Shown: positions 33,948 through 43,702, counted from the stretch's first letter. The stretch is DNA of 64,000 bases from Legionella_C sp963803545 (GCA_963803545.1 CAWDMX010000004.1:434001-498000); one strand, 5' to 3'. Made by a program: numbers and translations. The notes: generated by a model from the letters alone, not told the origin.

Positions 33948-34409
33948 TTAATTATTATACATATTTGTTAAAATTAAGTCAATAACAAGGATTGCGTAAC
34001 TGACACCGGTTCTGGCAATCATTAGTAATGTTGTTACAACCCTCATAGATATGTAATACGTTCTCACAGACTAGCAAACAAGTCCTCTACATTTACCAAG
34101 CATTGTACAAAAAAAAACTTAGCCGGGATAGGCGTTGTGTTGACGAGCATTTAAAACAGCTGTTGTTAACGCACAACTTCAATTAAAGAATGAAATTCAT
34201 TTAAATTTACAACCAGTTTTGTGCGTAACCGACTGAAAATTTTATTCTTTTTGCAAAGAAATAATGTTTACTTTAATTCATTACTGAATAATAATTGCCA
34301 CGAGATTCATAAATAGAAACGAACTGGTTATTTTTTATCAGATTTATCCAGTATTGTATAGTCTAAGGACAGCGGTGTTTAGTCGTTTAAAAATAACTTG
34401 AGGTAAACA
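33948..34409. other. Intergenic region upstream of the outer-membrane-like gene
   Basis: 462 bases with no plausible ORF, tRNA or repeat. TATAGT at about 34356-34361, followed by a leader and a TTGAGGT ribosome site, is a candidate -10 for the next gene. The mltA promoter should lie at its left end. Confidence 0.3.
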
Positions 34410-34913
34410 ATGTTAAAAAAAATAATTCCCGCTATTGCTATGACTGCGCTATTTAGCACCGTTCACGCTAGCACACATGTTATTGAGGGGTGGTACGCCG
34501 CTGGTAGTATTGGCAAGCTTTATTATAACAATTTCGAAGAGTCGCATAAAAATACGGTTGTGGCTGGAAGTGTTGGTTATAAAATGTATTCTTTTCGTAT
34601 TGAAGGTCAGTATTCGTATCTAAATTTAGACAGCTATTACCGAAAAAGTAGTTATAATTCTTTAGCAGTTAATGGATTTCTTGATTACGATACCAGCACT
34701 ATATTTTCTCCATATATTGGTATTGGATTAATCGGTTCTGAAATAAAAACCAACAAGTACTACTTCGGGTCAAGTCAGTCCAATAAAATGGATGTTGATA
34801 TACTGTTAGGAACACGTATTTATGCAACCAACAACGTGGCTTTAGATGTTGGATATAAGACTAATTTTAGTCGAAATGGCGTAGCTTCATTAGGTTTGGT
34901 TTACCAGTTCTAA
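34410..34913 (+). CDS. Small outer-membrane beta-barrel protein
   Basis: 167 residues with a signal peptide (MLKKIIPAIAMTALFSTVHA, cleavage after HA near 20). The mature part alternates hydrophobic and polar residues in about eight strands (GWYAAGSIGKLYYNN, TVVAGSVGYKMYSFRIEGQY, SPYIGIGLIGSEI, NVALDVGYKTNFS) and ends with the terminal Phe typical of outer-membrane proteins (SLGLVYQF). This is an OmpA/OmpW-like eight-stranded barrel of unknown role. It is flanked by its own promoter region and a terminator, so a single-gene unit. Confidence 0.75.
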   Translation: MLKKIIPAIAMTALFSTVHASTHVIEGWYAAGSIGKLYYNNFEESHKNTVVAGSVGYKMYSFRIEGQYSYLNLDSYYRKSSYNSLAVNGFLDYDTSTIFSPYIGIGLIGSEIKTNKYYFGSSQSNKMDVDILLGTRIYATNNVALDVGYKTNFSRNGVASLGLVYQF

Positions 34914-34927
34914 CCTGTTGCGTATCA

Positions 34928-34966
34928 GCGCTCCCTTAATGTTAATCGCTAAAAAAGGGAGTGCGT
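34928..34966. terminator. Hairpin between the barrel gene and ppsR
   Basis: GCGCTCCCTT (34928-34937) pairs with AAGGGAGTGC (34955-34964), ten pairs with one G-T. It lies between two convergent genes and can serve both. The T tract on the plus side is weak (GTTTGT). Confidence 0.55.
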
Positions 34967-34984
34967 TTGTGAAAACAGAATTTA

Positions 34985-35800
34985 CTAAATTTTGCGTTTA
35001 ATTCCAGCAATGGTCAAAATTTTAGTCGCAATTTCTTCAATTGAAAAATGCGTAGAGTTTAAATACGGAATATTTTCATACCGGTACATGGCTTCTACTT
35101 CAGCAACTTCTATTTTGCATTGCTCCAAGGAGGCGTAAAGACTATTGGGTCTTCGTGCGGTACGAATATTTTGCAATCGTTGTGAATCAATAGTTAAGCC
35201 GAACAGCTTTTTTTTATACAGTCGTAAACTTTCTGGAAGCCGATAATGCGTCAAATCTTCTTCTGTGAAGGGGTAATTTGCGGCTAAGATACCAAAGTGC
35301 AAGGCCATATAAATGCAACTAGGGGTTTTCCCGCAGCGCGAAACGCCAATCAAAATAATATCAGCCCGATCGTACCCGCGAACCTTAACGCCATCATCGT
35401 GTGCCAGCGCGTAATCTACGGCTTCCATACGGTAATTATAAGAAGAATTATTAGCAACTCCATGCGCTTTACCAACAGTATAGGAAGACTTAGCCTGCAA
35501 AGTTTGCTCTAGAGGTTCGAGAAAAGTGTTAAATAAATCGAAAACATTGGCCGAGGCTTGTTTTAAGGTATCAGCAATTTCTGTATTGATAATAGTGATG
35601 AATAACAGTGGTTTGATGCCCGTTTCTACAAACTTTTGGTTAATTTGTGCAACCAACTGCTGCGCTTTTTCAAGCGTGTCTGTGTAGGGAAAGGTAAACT
35701 TTTCAAAAGTAATGTTTTCAAATTGCGTAATTAAACTGTTACTTAGGTTTTCAGCGGTTATTCCTGTGCCATCAGAAATTATGAATACAGTGCGCAACAT
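34985..35800 (-). CDS. ppsR: PEP synthase regulatory protein (kinase/pyrophosphorylase)
   Basis: DUF299 bifunctional enzyme that inactivates PEP synthetase by ADP-dependent phosphorylation and reverses it with phosphate, linking carbon supply to gluconeogenesis. 271 residues from the ATG at 35800 (MLRTVFIISDGTGITAENL), matching E. coli YdiA (277); the upstream in-frame start at 35836 adds an atypical leader. The P-loop-like motif is GVSRCGKTPSCIYMA, and the conserved AANYPFTEEDL follows. PEP synthase itself is not in the window. Confidence 0.93.
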   Translation of the reverse strand: MLRTVFIISDGTGITAENLSNSLITQFENITFEKFTFPYTDTLEKAQQLVAQINQKFVETGIKPLLFITIINTEIADTLKQASANVFDLFNTFLEPLEQTLQAKSSYTVGKAHGVANNSSYNYRMEAVDYALAHDDGVKVRGYDRADIILIGVSRCGKTPSCIYMALHFGILAANYPFTEEDLTHYRLPESLRLYKKKLFGLTIDSQRLQNIRTARRPNSLYASLEQCKIEVAEVEAMYRYENIPYLNSTHFSIEEIATKILTIAGIKRKI

Positions 35801-35951
35801 CGTAAAACTCCTTTGATTAGCCTGACATCCTACCATGAATTTATAGCTTTCAGTTGGTCAATGCTGGAAAAAGGGTTAATCTTCTGCTATCGTAAATCAG
35901 TTTTATATCAGGGTTTTCCAGTATTTTTAATCATTTTAAGAGCTTCATAAT

Positions 35952-36410
35952 ATGGAAATTGATCGCTACCAGCAAAATAGTAAGCTGTTTATCACGTGCA
36001 TGCTTAGTATGATTGTAAGCTTAACCTTACTTGCTTTTTCATTGTATTTATTTTTACCCTTAATTATCGGCTGGCAATTGCATTTACCGGAATTTATTTA
36101 TATGTCGCGTGAGTGGCTAAAAAGCAGCTATTCCATAACGGAATTTAAAGCCGGAATTTTTTTGTTTTTATTTATCTTTATCCCGGCTTTATTTTTTGGT
36201 TTTATCGCTTACTTAACGTCAAATATGATTGAAAATCAAATTTATGGGATTGAACCTCCTGAGCAAACCGAACACCACGCTTTAACGGAGGACTTGAAGG
36301 AAACGGCAAGCGTAAGTTTGAAATTAATTTCTACCATAATTCTTGTTTTATCTGCCGTCTTTTTTTTAGAATGGTTACTAACCTCATCCCCACCCGCACC
36401 CATTTATTAG
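35952..36410 (+). CDS. Hypothetical inner-membrane protein
   Basis: 152 residues with three predicted membrane helices (about 14-40, 70-92 and 122-142) and a short acidic loop (EPPEQTEHHALTEDLKE) between the last two. No family recognised. It starts 150 bases from the divergent ppsR and its stop is 7 bases before the next gene, so the two are probably an operon. Function unknown. Confidence 0.65.
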   Translation: MEIDRYQQNSKLFITCMLSMIVSLTLLAFSLYLFLPLIIGWQLHLPEFIYMSREWLKSSYSITEFKAGIFLFLFIFIPALFFGFIAYLTSNMIENQIYGIEPPEQTEHHALTEDLKETASVSLKLISTIILVLSAVFFLEWLLTSSPPAPIY

Positions 36411-36417
36411 GACAATT

Positions 36418-37008
36418 ATGATTTTTTTAAAAAAGTTTACTATCAATTCATTGTTGAAGAAAATTAAACCTTTGCAGCACAACCGCTTATTTAATCAAGT
36501 AAATGAGGTAATGATTGCCAAGGAAATTAATTATTATCTTGCATTAGCAGCAATATATAAATCCTTAAAAGGCAAAAAAAAATACCCATTTGCTCATATC
36601 AGCGAACAAGAATGTATTCGAGCCGCAGCAGCCCTAGATCACGTTCCTTCAAAAGTGAATCTTGGTACGCATCTTTTAGAAGATGCGAAATACAGAGAAA
36701 GTGTTCAGCAAAGTGAAATTTTTGCGAATGCGCAAAACGAACGTCTCATGCAACAATTTTACGAAGAAGCACACGCACACCTTTTAAGCGCTGAAAACTT
36801 AGGATCCATAGCTGCAAAGAGAACCCGAGGATTGTGTTTCATTAATGGTTGGGGTGTTGAGAGCGATAAGAAAAAAGGGTTTGATTTAGTAGTTGCAAGT
36901 ATTGATCAAGAAAACAGTTGGGATCGCCTGCCAGAAATATTTTCTAAAATAGGACTAAATAAGCCGGAGTTTTTCTCTGAATTAGGTAAGCATAAAAGCC
37001 AATTTTAA
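36418..37008 (+). CDS. Hypothetical protein with Sel1-like repeat
   Basis: 196 residues, cytoplasmic. It is mostly helical. Residues about 115-165 (FYEEAHAHLLSAENLGSIAA, then RTRGLCFINGWGVESDKKKG) match the Sel1/TPR-like consensus 'A..LG..Y..G.GV..D..KA', one complete repeat and parts of others. Sel1 repeats mediate protein contacts. It follows the membrane protein by 7 bases and converges with the spermidine-synthase-like gene, overlapping it by 4 bases. Confidence 0.6.
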   Translation: MIFLKKFTINSLLKKIKPLQHNRLFNQVNEVMIAKEINYYLALAAIYKSLKGKKKYPFAHISEQECIRAAAALDHVPSKVNLGTHLLEDAKYRESVQQSEIFANAQNERLMQQFYEEAHAHLLSAENLGSIAAKRTRGLCFINGWGVESDKKKGFDLVVASIDQENSWDRLPEIFSKIGLNKPEFFSELGKHKSQF

Positions 37009-37733
37009 TAGGTTAAAATTAATCCCAACTGACTATCCCAACGAGCTTGGTAATGTTTAGGTGCGTTTGCAATAATTGCATTAATTGATTTTTTTGTGCT
37101 GGCGAGCAAAATTATATTAGCAGAATACCTAACATTAACGGTAATAGTTGCCTGTGAGCCAAATAGCGCGCTGATCCATTTAAAAATTTGCATTTGCTGA
37201 TTCGCGGCCGCAATGTTAACAGCCAAAACTCCATTGTGCTTTAACAAGTTCTTGCAGTTCATAAAGAAGTTTGCAGTATAACAGTCGGCTGGCATACATT
37301 CTCTAACGGACAAATCCACAAGAACATGATGGTATTTTTTTTCCTCATGATGCCGAACAAAGATATTCGCGTTCTGGCAATATATATTTAAATTACTAAG
37401 AATGTCCGTGGTAAAAAACTGTTGAGCGTAATCGACCACAACAGGATTTATTTCCACCGCATCGATGGTATAAGAACTTATTTTTTGAGCTAGATAATGC
37501 GCAACGCCCGCGCCCCCCAAACCCAGCAGGCAACAATTACCAGGCGCTAGAACAACGGCACTCGTTAAGGGTTTGATATAATACAGACCGTAAAGTTCGG
37601 GATTGTTTTTATACAGTATTGTTTGTAAGGTGCAATCATCGAAAGTAAGCCAGCGGAAAAAAAAATTTTCGTGCACTCGTACTGTATCCTTTGATGCTAT
37701 AGTTCGCCCGAATAAGGTTTTCCAATGTTTCAA
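37005..37733 (-). CDS. Spermidine synthase-like (SAM-fold) protein
   Basis: 242 residues. Rossmann-fold methyltransferase/aminopropyltransferase: motif I is LLGLGGAGVAHYLAQ (about 70-84), and the acidic motif DAVEINPVVVDYAQQFF follows, the pattern of polyamine aminopropyltransferases (SpeE-like, 'DxVEidp.V...A..yF'). HHVLVDLSVRECMPADCYT sits at the position of the catalytic Asp loop, but the usual YDVIIxDxxDP form is not kept. So it may be a non-canonical family member rather than a true spermidine synthase. It follows astB by 3 bases, the last gene of the astD-astB unit. Confidence 0.7.
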   Translation of the reverse strand: MKHWKTLFGRTIASKDTVRVHENFFFRWLTFDDCTLQTILYKNNPELYGLYYIKPLTSAVVLAPGNCCLLGLGGAGVAHYLAQKISSYTIDAVEINPVVVDYAQQFFTTDILSNLNIYCQNANIFVRHHEEKKYHHVLVDLSVRECMPADCYTANFFMNCKNLLKHNGVLAVNIAAANQQMQIFKWISALFGSQATITVNVRYSANIILLASTKKSINAIIANAPKHYQARWDSQLGLILTY

Positions 37734-37736
37734 TTG

Positions 37737-39080
37737 CTAGCCCGCGTGTTGAAAGGGATAAATCGCACCCAACTTTAGAATTTGAGTTAAGCGGTCTAAG
37801 GCCGTATACACCTCATCAACTAAATTAGGATCGCTCAAATCATTAATGCATAGTTCTTGCCGATAGTATCTAACAACCCAGTTCTCAAGTTCCTCAAGCA
37901 ATAATGGCGTCAGTAGCACACCCTGATGCATTGTATTGAATTCTTCAGAATTTAAGGGAACGCGCAGTCGTAAGCATGCCGGACCTCCGCCATTGCGCAT
38001 GCTTTGTTGGAGGTTTAGAAAATAGACCGCATCAATTGGATTGGATTGATCGCTAATAATATGGTTGATATAGTTCTGAATACGTAAATTATCGCGGCAT
38101 TCGATGGGGGCAATTAACGTCATTTTTTTTGCTTCGGTTGTTATTAGCTGCGAATTATACAGATAACTTCGCACCGCATCGTCCAGACTAAAAAACTCTT
38201 TTGTTCCTTTTAAATATATAAGTTCAAAATTCGCTTGTGCTCGTATTTGAGAAATAATGCTCTCCTGGTTTACCCAGGCCTGTTCATAAGCGAGTAAAAC
38301 GGATTCGTTGGCAACACTTATTACATCGTTATGAAACACCCCATTATTAATGGCAATCGACCGCTGCTGGGCAAATAGTGTTTTTTCTGGCCGAAGTTGA
38401 TTTAATCGTGCAACCGTCATTGATGCTTCTAAGGTTTGACGCGCAGGATAATGCAGTTGCGGCAATTTGTTTTTTTTAAAGTTTGATGTTCCATAAACAA
38501 ACAAATTGATGCCTTCATTCTGGTGCGAACTTGCTATACGGCTGTGATTGGCTGCACCTTCATCTCCTAAAGCCGTAGTTGGTGGTAAAGCCGGATGATG
38601 GCAAAAATAGTTTTCGTCCTTAAAAAGGGTACGTAAAATTTTTGTTGAAAAACTGGATTCCAATTGGCGGTGTAGGTTATTGACCAGATTCGCAGCCGTA
38701 AAATGGACTCGGCTGTCGTTTGTATCCGCACTTACTGCAACTGTGGCAGTATTAGCGGTCCACATGCTTGAAGCTGAATAACAGGCACTTAATAATTCCG
38801 GCGCCTCTTTATACGCGGTTGTAATTTGAGCCGTGAGCGTTCCCGTGAAACCCAGATGCCGTAATTGTTCGCCGTGAGGGCGTTGATGCGGTGGAAAAAC
38901 GCCTTGTTTAACACCAAGATTCATTAGCAGACGCATCTTGGCTAATCCCTCAAGAGCCGCAGCACGTGGATTAGCTACTGAAAAAGCATTTTCAGTAGAC
39001 GCAAGATTGCCTGGCGCTAATCCAGCATAATGGTGCGTAGGGCCTACTAAACCATCAAAATTTACTTCTATAGCCGCCAT
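37737..39080 (-). CDS. astB: N-succinylarginine dihydrolase
   Basis: Second step of the arginine succinyltransferase (AST) pathway: succinylarginine to succinylornithine, 2 NH3 and CO2. 447 residues, the same as E. coli AstB. The N-terminus EVNFDGLVGPTHHYAGLAPG is diagnostic, and SALP..-like PALPPTTALGDEGAANHSR, YPARQTLEASMTVARLNQ, GVFHNDVISV (catalytic His) and MRNGGGPACLRLRVPL (catalytic Cys) all match. It starts 4 bases after astD. The other pathway genes astC, astA and astE are not adjacent. Confidence 0.96.
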   Translation of the reverse strand: MAAIEVNFDGLVGPTHHYAGLAPGNLASTENAFSVANPRAAALEGLAKMRLLMNLGVKQGVFPPHQRPHGEQLRHLGFTGTLTAQITTAYKEAPELLSACYSASSMWTANTATVAVSADTNDSRVHFTAANLVNNLHRQLESSFSTKILRTLFKDENYFCHHPALPPTTALGDEGAANHSRIASSHQNEGINLFVYGTSNFKKNKLPQLHYPARQTLEASMTVARLNQLRPEKTLFAQQRSIAINNGVFHNDVISVANESVLLAYEQAWVNQESIISQIRAQANFELIYLKGTKEFFSLDDAVRSYLYNSQLITTEAKKMTLIAPIECRDNLRIQNYINHIISDQSNPIDAVYFLNLQQSMRNGGGPACLRLRVPLNSEEFNTMHQGVLLTPLLLEELENWVVRYYRQELCINDLSDPNLVDEVYTALDRLTQILKLGAIYPFQHAG

Positions 39081-39084
39081 AAAT

Positions 39085-40557
39085 TTATCCTAGTGTTATT
39101 CCCGGTAACAAGTTCTGGGGTAGGCTAAGTTCTTGATTTTCAAGGCTTGCTGTTGGATAGGCGCAGTAGTCGCTCGCAAAATAAGCGCTGGGTCGGTGAT
39201 TACCGCTAGCACCGACTCCTCCAAAGGGTAGGGTACCTACGGCTCCCGTCATTGGTCGGTTCCAATTTATAAGCCCAGCATTAATGGTTTGATAAAATTG
39301 GTGGTATTTTTCTTTATCATTACTTAACAAACCTGCGGCGAGTCCGTAACGCGTGTTATTCGCTTCCTCAATTGCTGATGTAAAATCTTTATAGCGGTAC
39401 ACTTGAATCAGTGGCGCAAAAATTTCTTGATCAAAAATTTGGTTTTTATTCGTGATTTCAAGTATACCAGGCGACAAAAACCCTGTGTTTTTATGTAGCA
39501 ACGTCATGGGCGCAAGAGGGGTACTTCCAGCATCAATTAATTGTTGTTGTGCTGTTAGAAAATGCAAAGCTTGCTTAGCGCTAATTATCGGGCCCATAAA
39601 TGGTTCTGGCTTATTTTGAAAAGGACCGACCGAAATAGCCGCGATGGATAAGAGTAATTGCGCCAATAGCGCGTCACCCTGTGAGCTATCGGCTATAAAA
39701 AGGCGCCTTGCGCATGTACAACGCTGACCTGAGGTCAAAAAAGCAGACAGAACTATCTGATAAATTGCGGCTTGCATGCAGTCAACATTGTCAACAATTA
39801 GAGGATTATTACCGCCCATTTCTAAAGCTAAAACAACCTCAGGCCGGCCGCTAAAATGATGATGTATACGCTTACCAGTCGTGTAGCTTCCCGTAAAGAA
39901 GACGCCATTTACTGGTTCATTCAGTAAAAATTGACCCGTGCTGGCATCACCCTGTATGCAATTGAGAACCCCATCTGGCAACCCCGCTTTATGCCAACAA
40001 TGCATAATTATTTCTGCAACAGCTGGGGATAATTCGCTGGGCTTATAAACTACCGTATTACCCGCAAGTAAGGCCGGGACAATATGTCCATTGCTAAGAT
40101 GCGCTGGAAAATTAAACGCTCCGAGCACCGCGACAACGCCTAAAGGCTTATAGCGTAATGCAGAGTGGGCGTCGGCCAATGTCGCATTTATTTCTTTGTT
40201 ACGCTCTTGATGGGCTTGTATGGATAGAGAAATTTTAGCAATAACTGAGGCAACCTCTGTTATTGATTCCCATAATGGTTTGCCGGTTTCGCTAGAAATA
40301 AGGTGCGCAATAGACTGTTGGTGCTCCCGTACCTGCGAAGCAAAATTATGCAATAAATTACAGCGTGCTGTAACTGTTACTTTATTCCAAATTGGAAACG
40401 CTTTGCGAGCAGAGCGATAGGCTTGATTAACGTCATCTTCCGTAGAAATTGAGCCGGTCCAAACAATAGAGTTATTCGCAGGATTGTAGGACTGCATAGC
40501 AGCACCTTGTCCGGCCTGCCATTTTCCATTAATAAAATTTTTGCCTGTACTATCCAT
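39085..40557 (-). CDS. astD: N-succinylglutamate 5-semialdehyde dehydrogenase
   Basis: NAD-dependent aldehyde dehydrogenase, fourth step of the AST pathway. 490 residues (E. coli 492). Landmarks: FINGKWQAGQG at the N-terminus, the cofactor region VVAVLGAFNFPAHLSNGHIV and VVYKPSELSP, then VFFTGSYTTGK. ALEMGGNNPLIV carries the general-base Glu, and LTSGQRCTCARRLFI the catalytic Cys. The pattern FNFP..LSNGHIVPALLAGN is typical of AstD among ALDH relatives. First gene of the astD-astB-speE-like unit. Confidence 0.95.
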   Translation of the reverse strand: MDSTGKNFINGKWQAGQGAAMQSYNPANNSIVWTGSISTEDDVNQAYRSARKAFPIWNKVTVTARCNLLHNFASQVREHQQSIAHLISSETGKPLWESITEVASVIAKISLSIQAHQERNKEINATLADAHSALRYKPLGVVAVLGAFNFPAHLSNGHIVPALLAGNTVVYKPSELSPAVAEIIMHCWHKAGLPDGVLNCIQGDASTGQFLLNEPVNGVFFTGSYTTGKRIHHHFSGRPEVVLALEMGGNNPLIVDNVDCMQAAIYQIVLSAFLTSGQRCTCARRLFIADSSQGDALLAQLLLSIAAISVGPFQNKPEPFMGPIISAKQALHFLTAQQQLIDAGSTPLAPMTLLHKNTGFLSPGILEITNKNQIFDQEIFAPLIQVYRYKDFTSAIEEANNTRYGLAAGLLSNDKEKYHQFYQTINAGLINWNRPMTGAVGTLPFGGVGASGNHRPSAYFASDYCAYPTASLENQELSLPQNLLPGITLG

Positions 40558-40600
40558 AGTTATCTCGAAAAATTATCAGTGAAGGAGTAGTTAACTACGA

Positions 40601-40632
40601 GAGAAAAATAACCGCAATTTTAGTGCGGCTAT
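40601..40632 (-). terminator. Terminator of the 135-aa secreted protein gene
   Basis: On the minus strand, AGCCGCA / TGCGGT (with loop CTAAAAT) is followed by TATTTTTC, just after the stop at 40640. A short GC stem with a U tract makes a plausible intrinsic terminator. Confidence 0.6.
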
Positions 40633-40639
40633 GTTTAAT

Positions 40640-41047
40640 TTATCCAAGTGTGTAGGTAATTTTATTGATACCACGGTTGCTGTCGATTGGAACTCCACCG
40701 GAAACTTTAGCGGTAAAATCATCAACGGCACAACGGCTAAATGCTTTATTTTTTAAATCAAAGCGTAATTCAATTTTTTTGCTTTCACCTAAGCCCATTT
40801 GAAATAGTAATTGACCATGCATATCGCCCGTAATATCACTAACCGTAAAAACCACTTCGGAATTTCCTGAAATAGTTTGCATGTGCCCAGGCTGAATGGT
40901 CGCGCCCATCAGTGTAATATCTTTAACCCGCAAGTCCCCTAGATTATTTTTTACAATAATTTTAAAATCATTGCAGCTTGGGTCTGCATTAGCTACCGCT
41001 GCACAACAAAGCACACTTAAACAAGCTAATTTAACTATTTTTTTCAT
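40640..41047 (-). CDS. Small secreted protein, unrecognised
   Basis: 135 residues from the ATG at 41047, chosen because it begins a clean signal peptide (MKKIVKLACLSVLCCAAVANA, cleavage near residue 21) preceded by AAAGAGGTG. Starts further upstream (to 41137) would bury it. The mature protein has two cysteines (PSCNDF and SRCAVDD, a likely disulphide) and beta-rich segments (FKIIVKNNLGDLRVKDITLM, KKIELRFDLKN). It resembles small periplasmic or surface proteins with an immunoglobulin-like fold, but no family is recognised. Confidence 0.6.
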   Translation of the reverse strand: MKKIVKLACLSVLCCAAVANADPSCNDFKIIVKNNLGDLRVKDITLMGATIQPGHMQTISGNSEVVFTVSDITGDMHGQLLFQMGLGESKKIELRFDLKNKAFSRCAVDDFTAKVSGGVPIDSNRGINKITYTLG

Positions 41048-41137
41048 AAACACCTCTTTCATTAATTTAAAAAATCTTCTTTTTTTCGCAACGTTGAACA
41101 CGGAAGGATAATTTACCACAGTATTTTTTTTTTGCAA

Positions 41138-41429
41138 AAACTAGAAGTCAGAAAGTTACGTTAGGGTGATAATACAAGTAAATATGAGATTAATTAATTT
41201 TTTACACTACCCAAACTACAGTACAGAATTGCAGTGCTGCACTTATTTTTAAAAAAACGTGAATTTTTTATAAAAAGTTTTGCCATTGTAATTATTTGAA
41301 CGCATCTTTCTAAAAGAACTAGAGGGCTGTTGACAATTGAACCCCGTGAACAAGACCCCAGGGCTTTGTCGCAAAAAAATAAGGGAGAAGGTTAAAATTG
41401 TTGCCATCAAGAGTATGGACGGCAATGAT
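41138..41429. other. Intergenic stretch before the IS5-type relic
   Basis: AT-rich. GGGCTGTTGACAATTG around 41333-41348 may contain the outer end of the IS5-type relic or a -35 TTGACA. Nothing else recognised. Confidence 0.25.
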
Positions 41430-41864
41430 GGGCTTTATTTCGCTTGATGAAATCACCGATTAACCTTTTTGATTACACAACACTTTCTAAACGTTTGACG
41501 TGGTTGCCTATTAAAAGACCATACTATAAAAAAGGTAAAAACAGATGAAAACATAGCGGCTATCGCTATAGACTCCATAGGTTTAAAACGGTTTGGTCGC
41601 GATGAATAACATTAAGAGTCTTATCAGGTGAATATCGGTCGTTATTGGCGTAAAGCGCATTTGGCCATTGATGAACCTCACATAACTCAGGCAGCAACCC
41701 TTATGGATAGGTTTTACCCAGACGATCAAGTTGTTGAAGACCTGCTCGCTCAGATTGATAAACGGGTCAATCCGGTTACTGGCGTGGCGGTGGCGCATCA
41801 GGGCGTTTTGTGACTAAAATACAATGGTAATCCCCCCATTTTTAACTGACGCTAAAAGTAGAAA

Positions 41865-42650
41865 CTAAGCTACTAATTTCAGTTTTTGTCTGGGCGGTAT
41901 ACCTCCAATTGCCATGTTAGGCCGTTCGTTGTTATAAGACCACAACCATTTTGTGGCCATATTCTGAACTTCCTCGATCGTACTAAATAAATACTGGTTT
42001 AACCAATCATATCGTACGGTTCTGTTATAACGCTCAACATAGGCATTTTGTTGTGGGTTGCCTGGCTGAATAAACAATAGCGTTATTTTGTGTTTTTCAG
42101 CCCATTGTGTAAGCAAGTGACTGATATATTCAGGTCCATTATCACAACGTATCTGAAAAGGCTTACCACGCCACTCAATAACCTGATCAAGCGCCCTAAT
42201 CACACGCTCAGCAGGCAAAGAGAAGTCAGCTTCAATGGTAAGGCCTTCTCGATTGAAGTCATCAATCACGTTAAATAAACGATAACTACGCCCGTTTTGT
42301 AACTGATCATGCATAAAATCCATTGACCAGCATTCGTTTATTGCTTGAGGAACCGTTAGCGCCTCTGGCTTTTCCCTAATTAACCGCTTTTTGGGTTTGA
42401 TTCTTAAATTCAGCTCGAGCTCTCTATAAATACGATAAACACGCTTATGGTTCCATTTGTAACCTTTAACGTTACGCAAATATAAAAAACAAAGGCCAAA
42501 ACCCCAATTGCGATTATTTTTAGTCAAACGCAACAACCAGTCTGCAATATGAGCATTTTCATCATTCAGCTTCAATTGGTAACGATAGCAAGTTTCACTA
42601 ATGCTAAATAAACAACAGGCCATCCGTACGGAGATAAATTTTTCCTGCAC
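41865..42650 (-). CDS. IS3-family OrfB, copy 3
   Basis: 261 residues, identical in sequence to the copy 2 product, with the D111, D170 and E206 catalytic triad. The frame is open back to the slippery A-AAA-AAG at the end of orfA, so it is probably made as OrfAB. Confidence 0.9.
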   Translation of the reverse strand: MQEKFISVRMACCLFSISETCYRYQLKLNDENAHIADWLLRLTKNNRNWGFGLCFLYLRNVKGYKWNHKRVYRIYRELELNLRIKPKKRLIREKPEALTVPQAINECWSMDFMHDQLQNGRSYRLFNVIDDFNREGLTIEADFSLPAERVIRALDQVIEWRGKPFQIRCDNGPEYISHLLTQWAEKHKITLLFIQPGNPQQNAYVERYNRTVRYDWLNQYLFSTIEEVQNMATKWLWSYNNERPNMAIGGIPPRQKLKLVA

Positions 42651-42688
42651 GGCTTTCTGTGCAAGCTGCTTTCGACTGGATGGCTTAA

Positions 42689-42952
42689 CTACTTTTTTTC
42701 AAGCACCTCGCGAAGAATCTCAGATTTTAGGCGCTCTTCAGCGTACATCTTCTTCAAACGGGCATTTTCAGACTCGAGCTCTTTTAGTCGGGTCATCATC
42801 GGCAAGTCCAGGCCACCATATTTTGCACGCCATTTATAAAACGTTGCTGAACTCATGCCATGTTCACGACAAAGTTCTGGAACAGGTACGCATGCTTCAC
42901 TTTGCTTGATGATCGACATAATTTGACTGTCACTAAATTTTGATTTTTTCAT
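42689..42952 (-). CDS. IS3-family OrfA, copy 3
   Basis: 87 residues, helix-turn-helix plus coiled coil. One substitution relative to copies 1 and 2 (Gly to Cys in the EAGVPV segment). It ends at the slippery heptamer. Confidence 0.9.
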   Translation of the reverse strand: MKKSKFSDSQIMSIIKQSEACVPVPELCREHGMSSATFYKWRAKYGGLDLPMMTRLKELESENARLKKMYAEERLKSEILREVLEKK

Positions 42953-43702
42953 GCAGAATCTCCTGCGTAAAGGGTACGAGAAAATTCTACTTTTGGCATC
43001 AATTATTTTTAGGGACGATTACCCAATCACTTAATTATGTTTTTTTTGAGCATTATTCGGCCAGTGCAAAAGAAGAAAGCCAAGATTTATTCTTTTTGCG
43101 CAAACAAAAAAAAGAGCCATAAAAAATGGCTTGTGAAAAGGATGGTGTTTTAAATTAACTATACATGCGTATCATGAGGATGGTTATTTTTTAAATTAAC
43201 CAACAAATTGAAATTTAGGTGGATTTTTGAAAATTAAATTAGTTTTGAAGAAAAAGTCCCAATTATTAGCTATCAAATTAAAAAACTTAACGAACAATAT
43301 TTTATTCATGAAAAGCCCGTGGATGGCGCATACGATGCAACGCTTGTTTATGATCTAATGTTAGCGCATTCACCGAAAGCCGACGTTATCATTCCACCGA
43401 TAAAAAATGCGGTCATTGCCTCCAGGTCTAATACCACAAGAAATAGAATAATTGCGGAAATGGTTGCCAATAGCCCAATGGTTTGGCAAAAAGAGCAGGG
43501 GTATGATCGGCATAATTATTTTGAGCTTGGCGTACAACGCTATAAACGCATACTGGGTGGCGCAATGCATGCCAGAAGAATGCCCAATTAAAAACAAGAG
43601 GATATGCTCGGCTGTGGCGTGTTTACTAAAATGGCCACCCTATGCATGTCTCAGAGTTTTCGCGTTGTCTAGATCCGTTTATTGAAAACCAGTTAATTAG
43701 TA

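Larger units (their letters stand above)
41826..43023 (-). mobile_element. IS3-family (IS407 group-like) element, copy 3, complete
   Basis: 1198 bases, minus orientation, with the same terminal repeats as copies 1 and 2. It is flanked by the perfect 4-base duplication CAAT (41822-41825 and 43024-43027). Its OrfB is identical to copy 2, while OrfA differs at one residue (EACVPV for EAGVPV). Confidence 0.92.

Noticed and set aside
37005..37733. Candidate for the missing BioC
   Set aside because: Its motif order and VEINP/VDLS pattern fit spermidine synthase-like proteins, and it sits with astB, not with biotin genes.
42601..42909. 102-residue open frame antisense to orfA/orfB of the IS407-like copies (also at 3949-4257 and 9155-9463)
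   Set aside because: It is the mirror of conserved transposase codons in each copy and has no ribosome site or family.
43319..43591. 90-residue ORF as an intact gene
   Set aside because: It is the C-terminal piece of a decayed IS5-type transposase whose earlier parts lie before the IS insertion.
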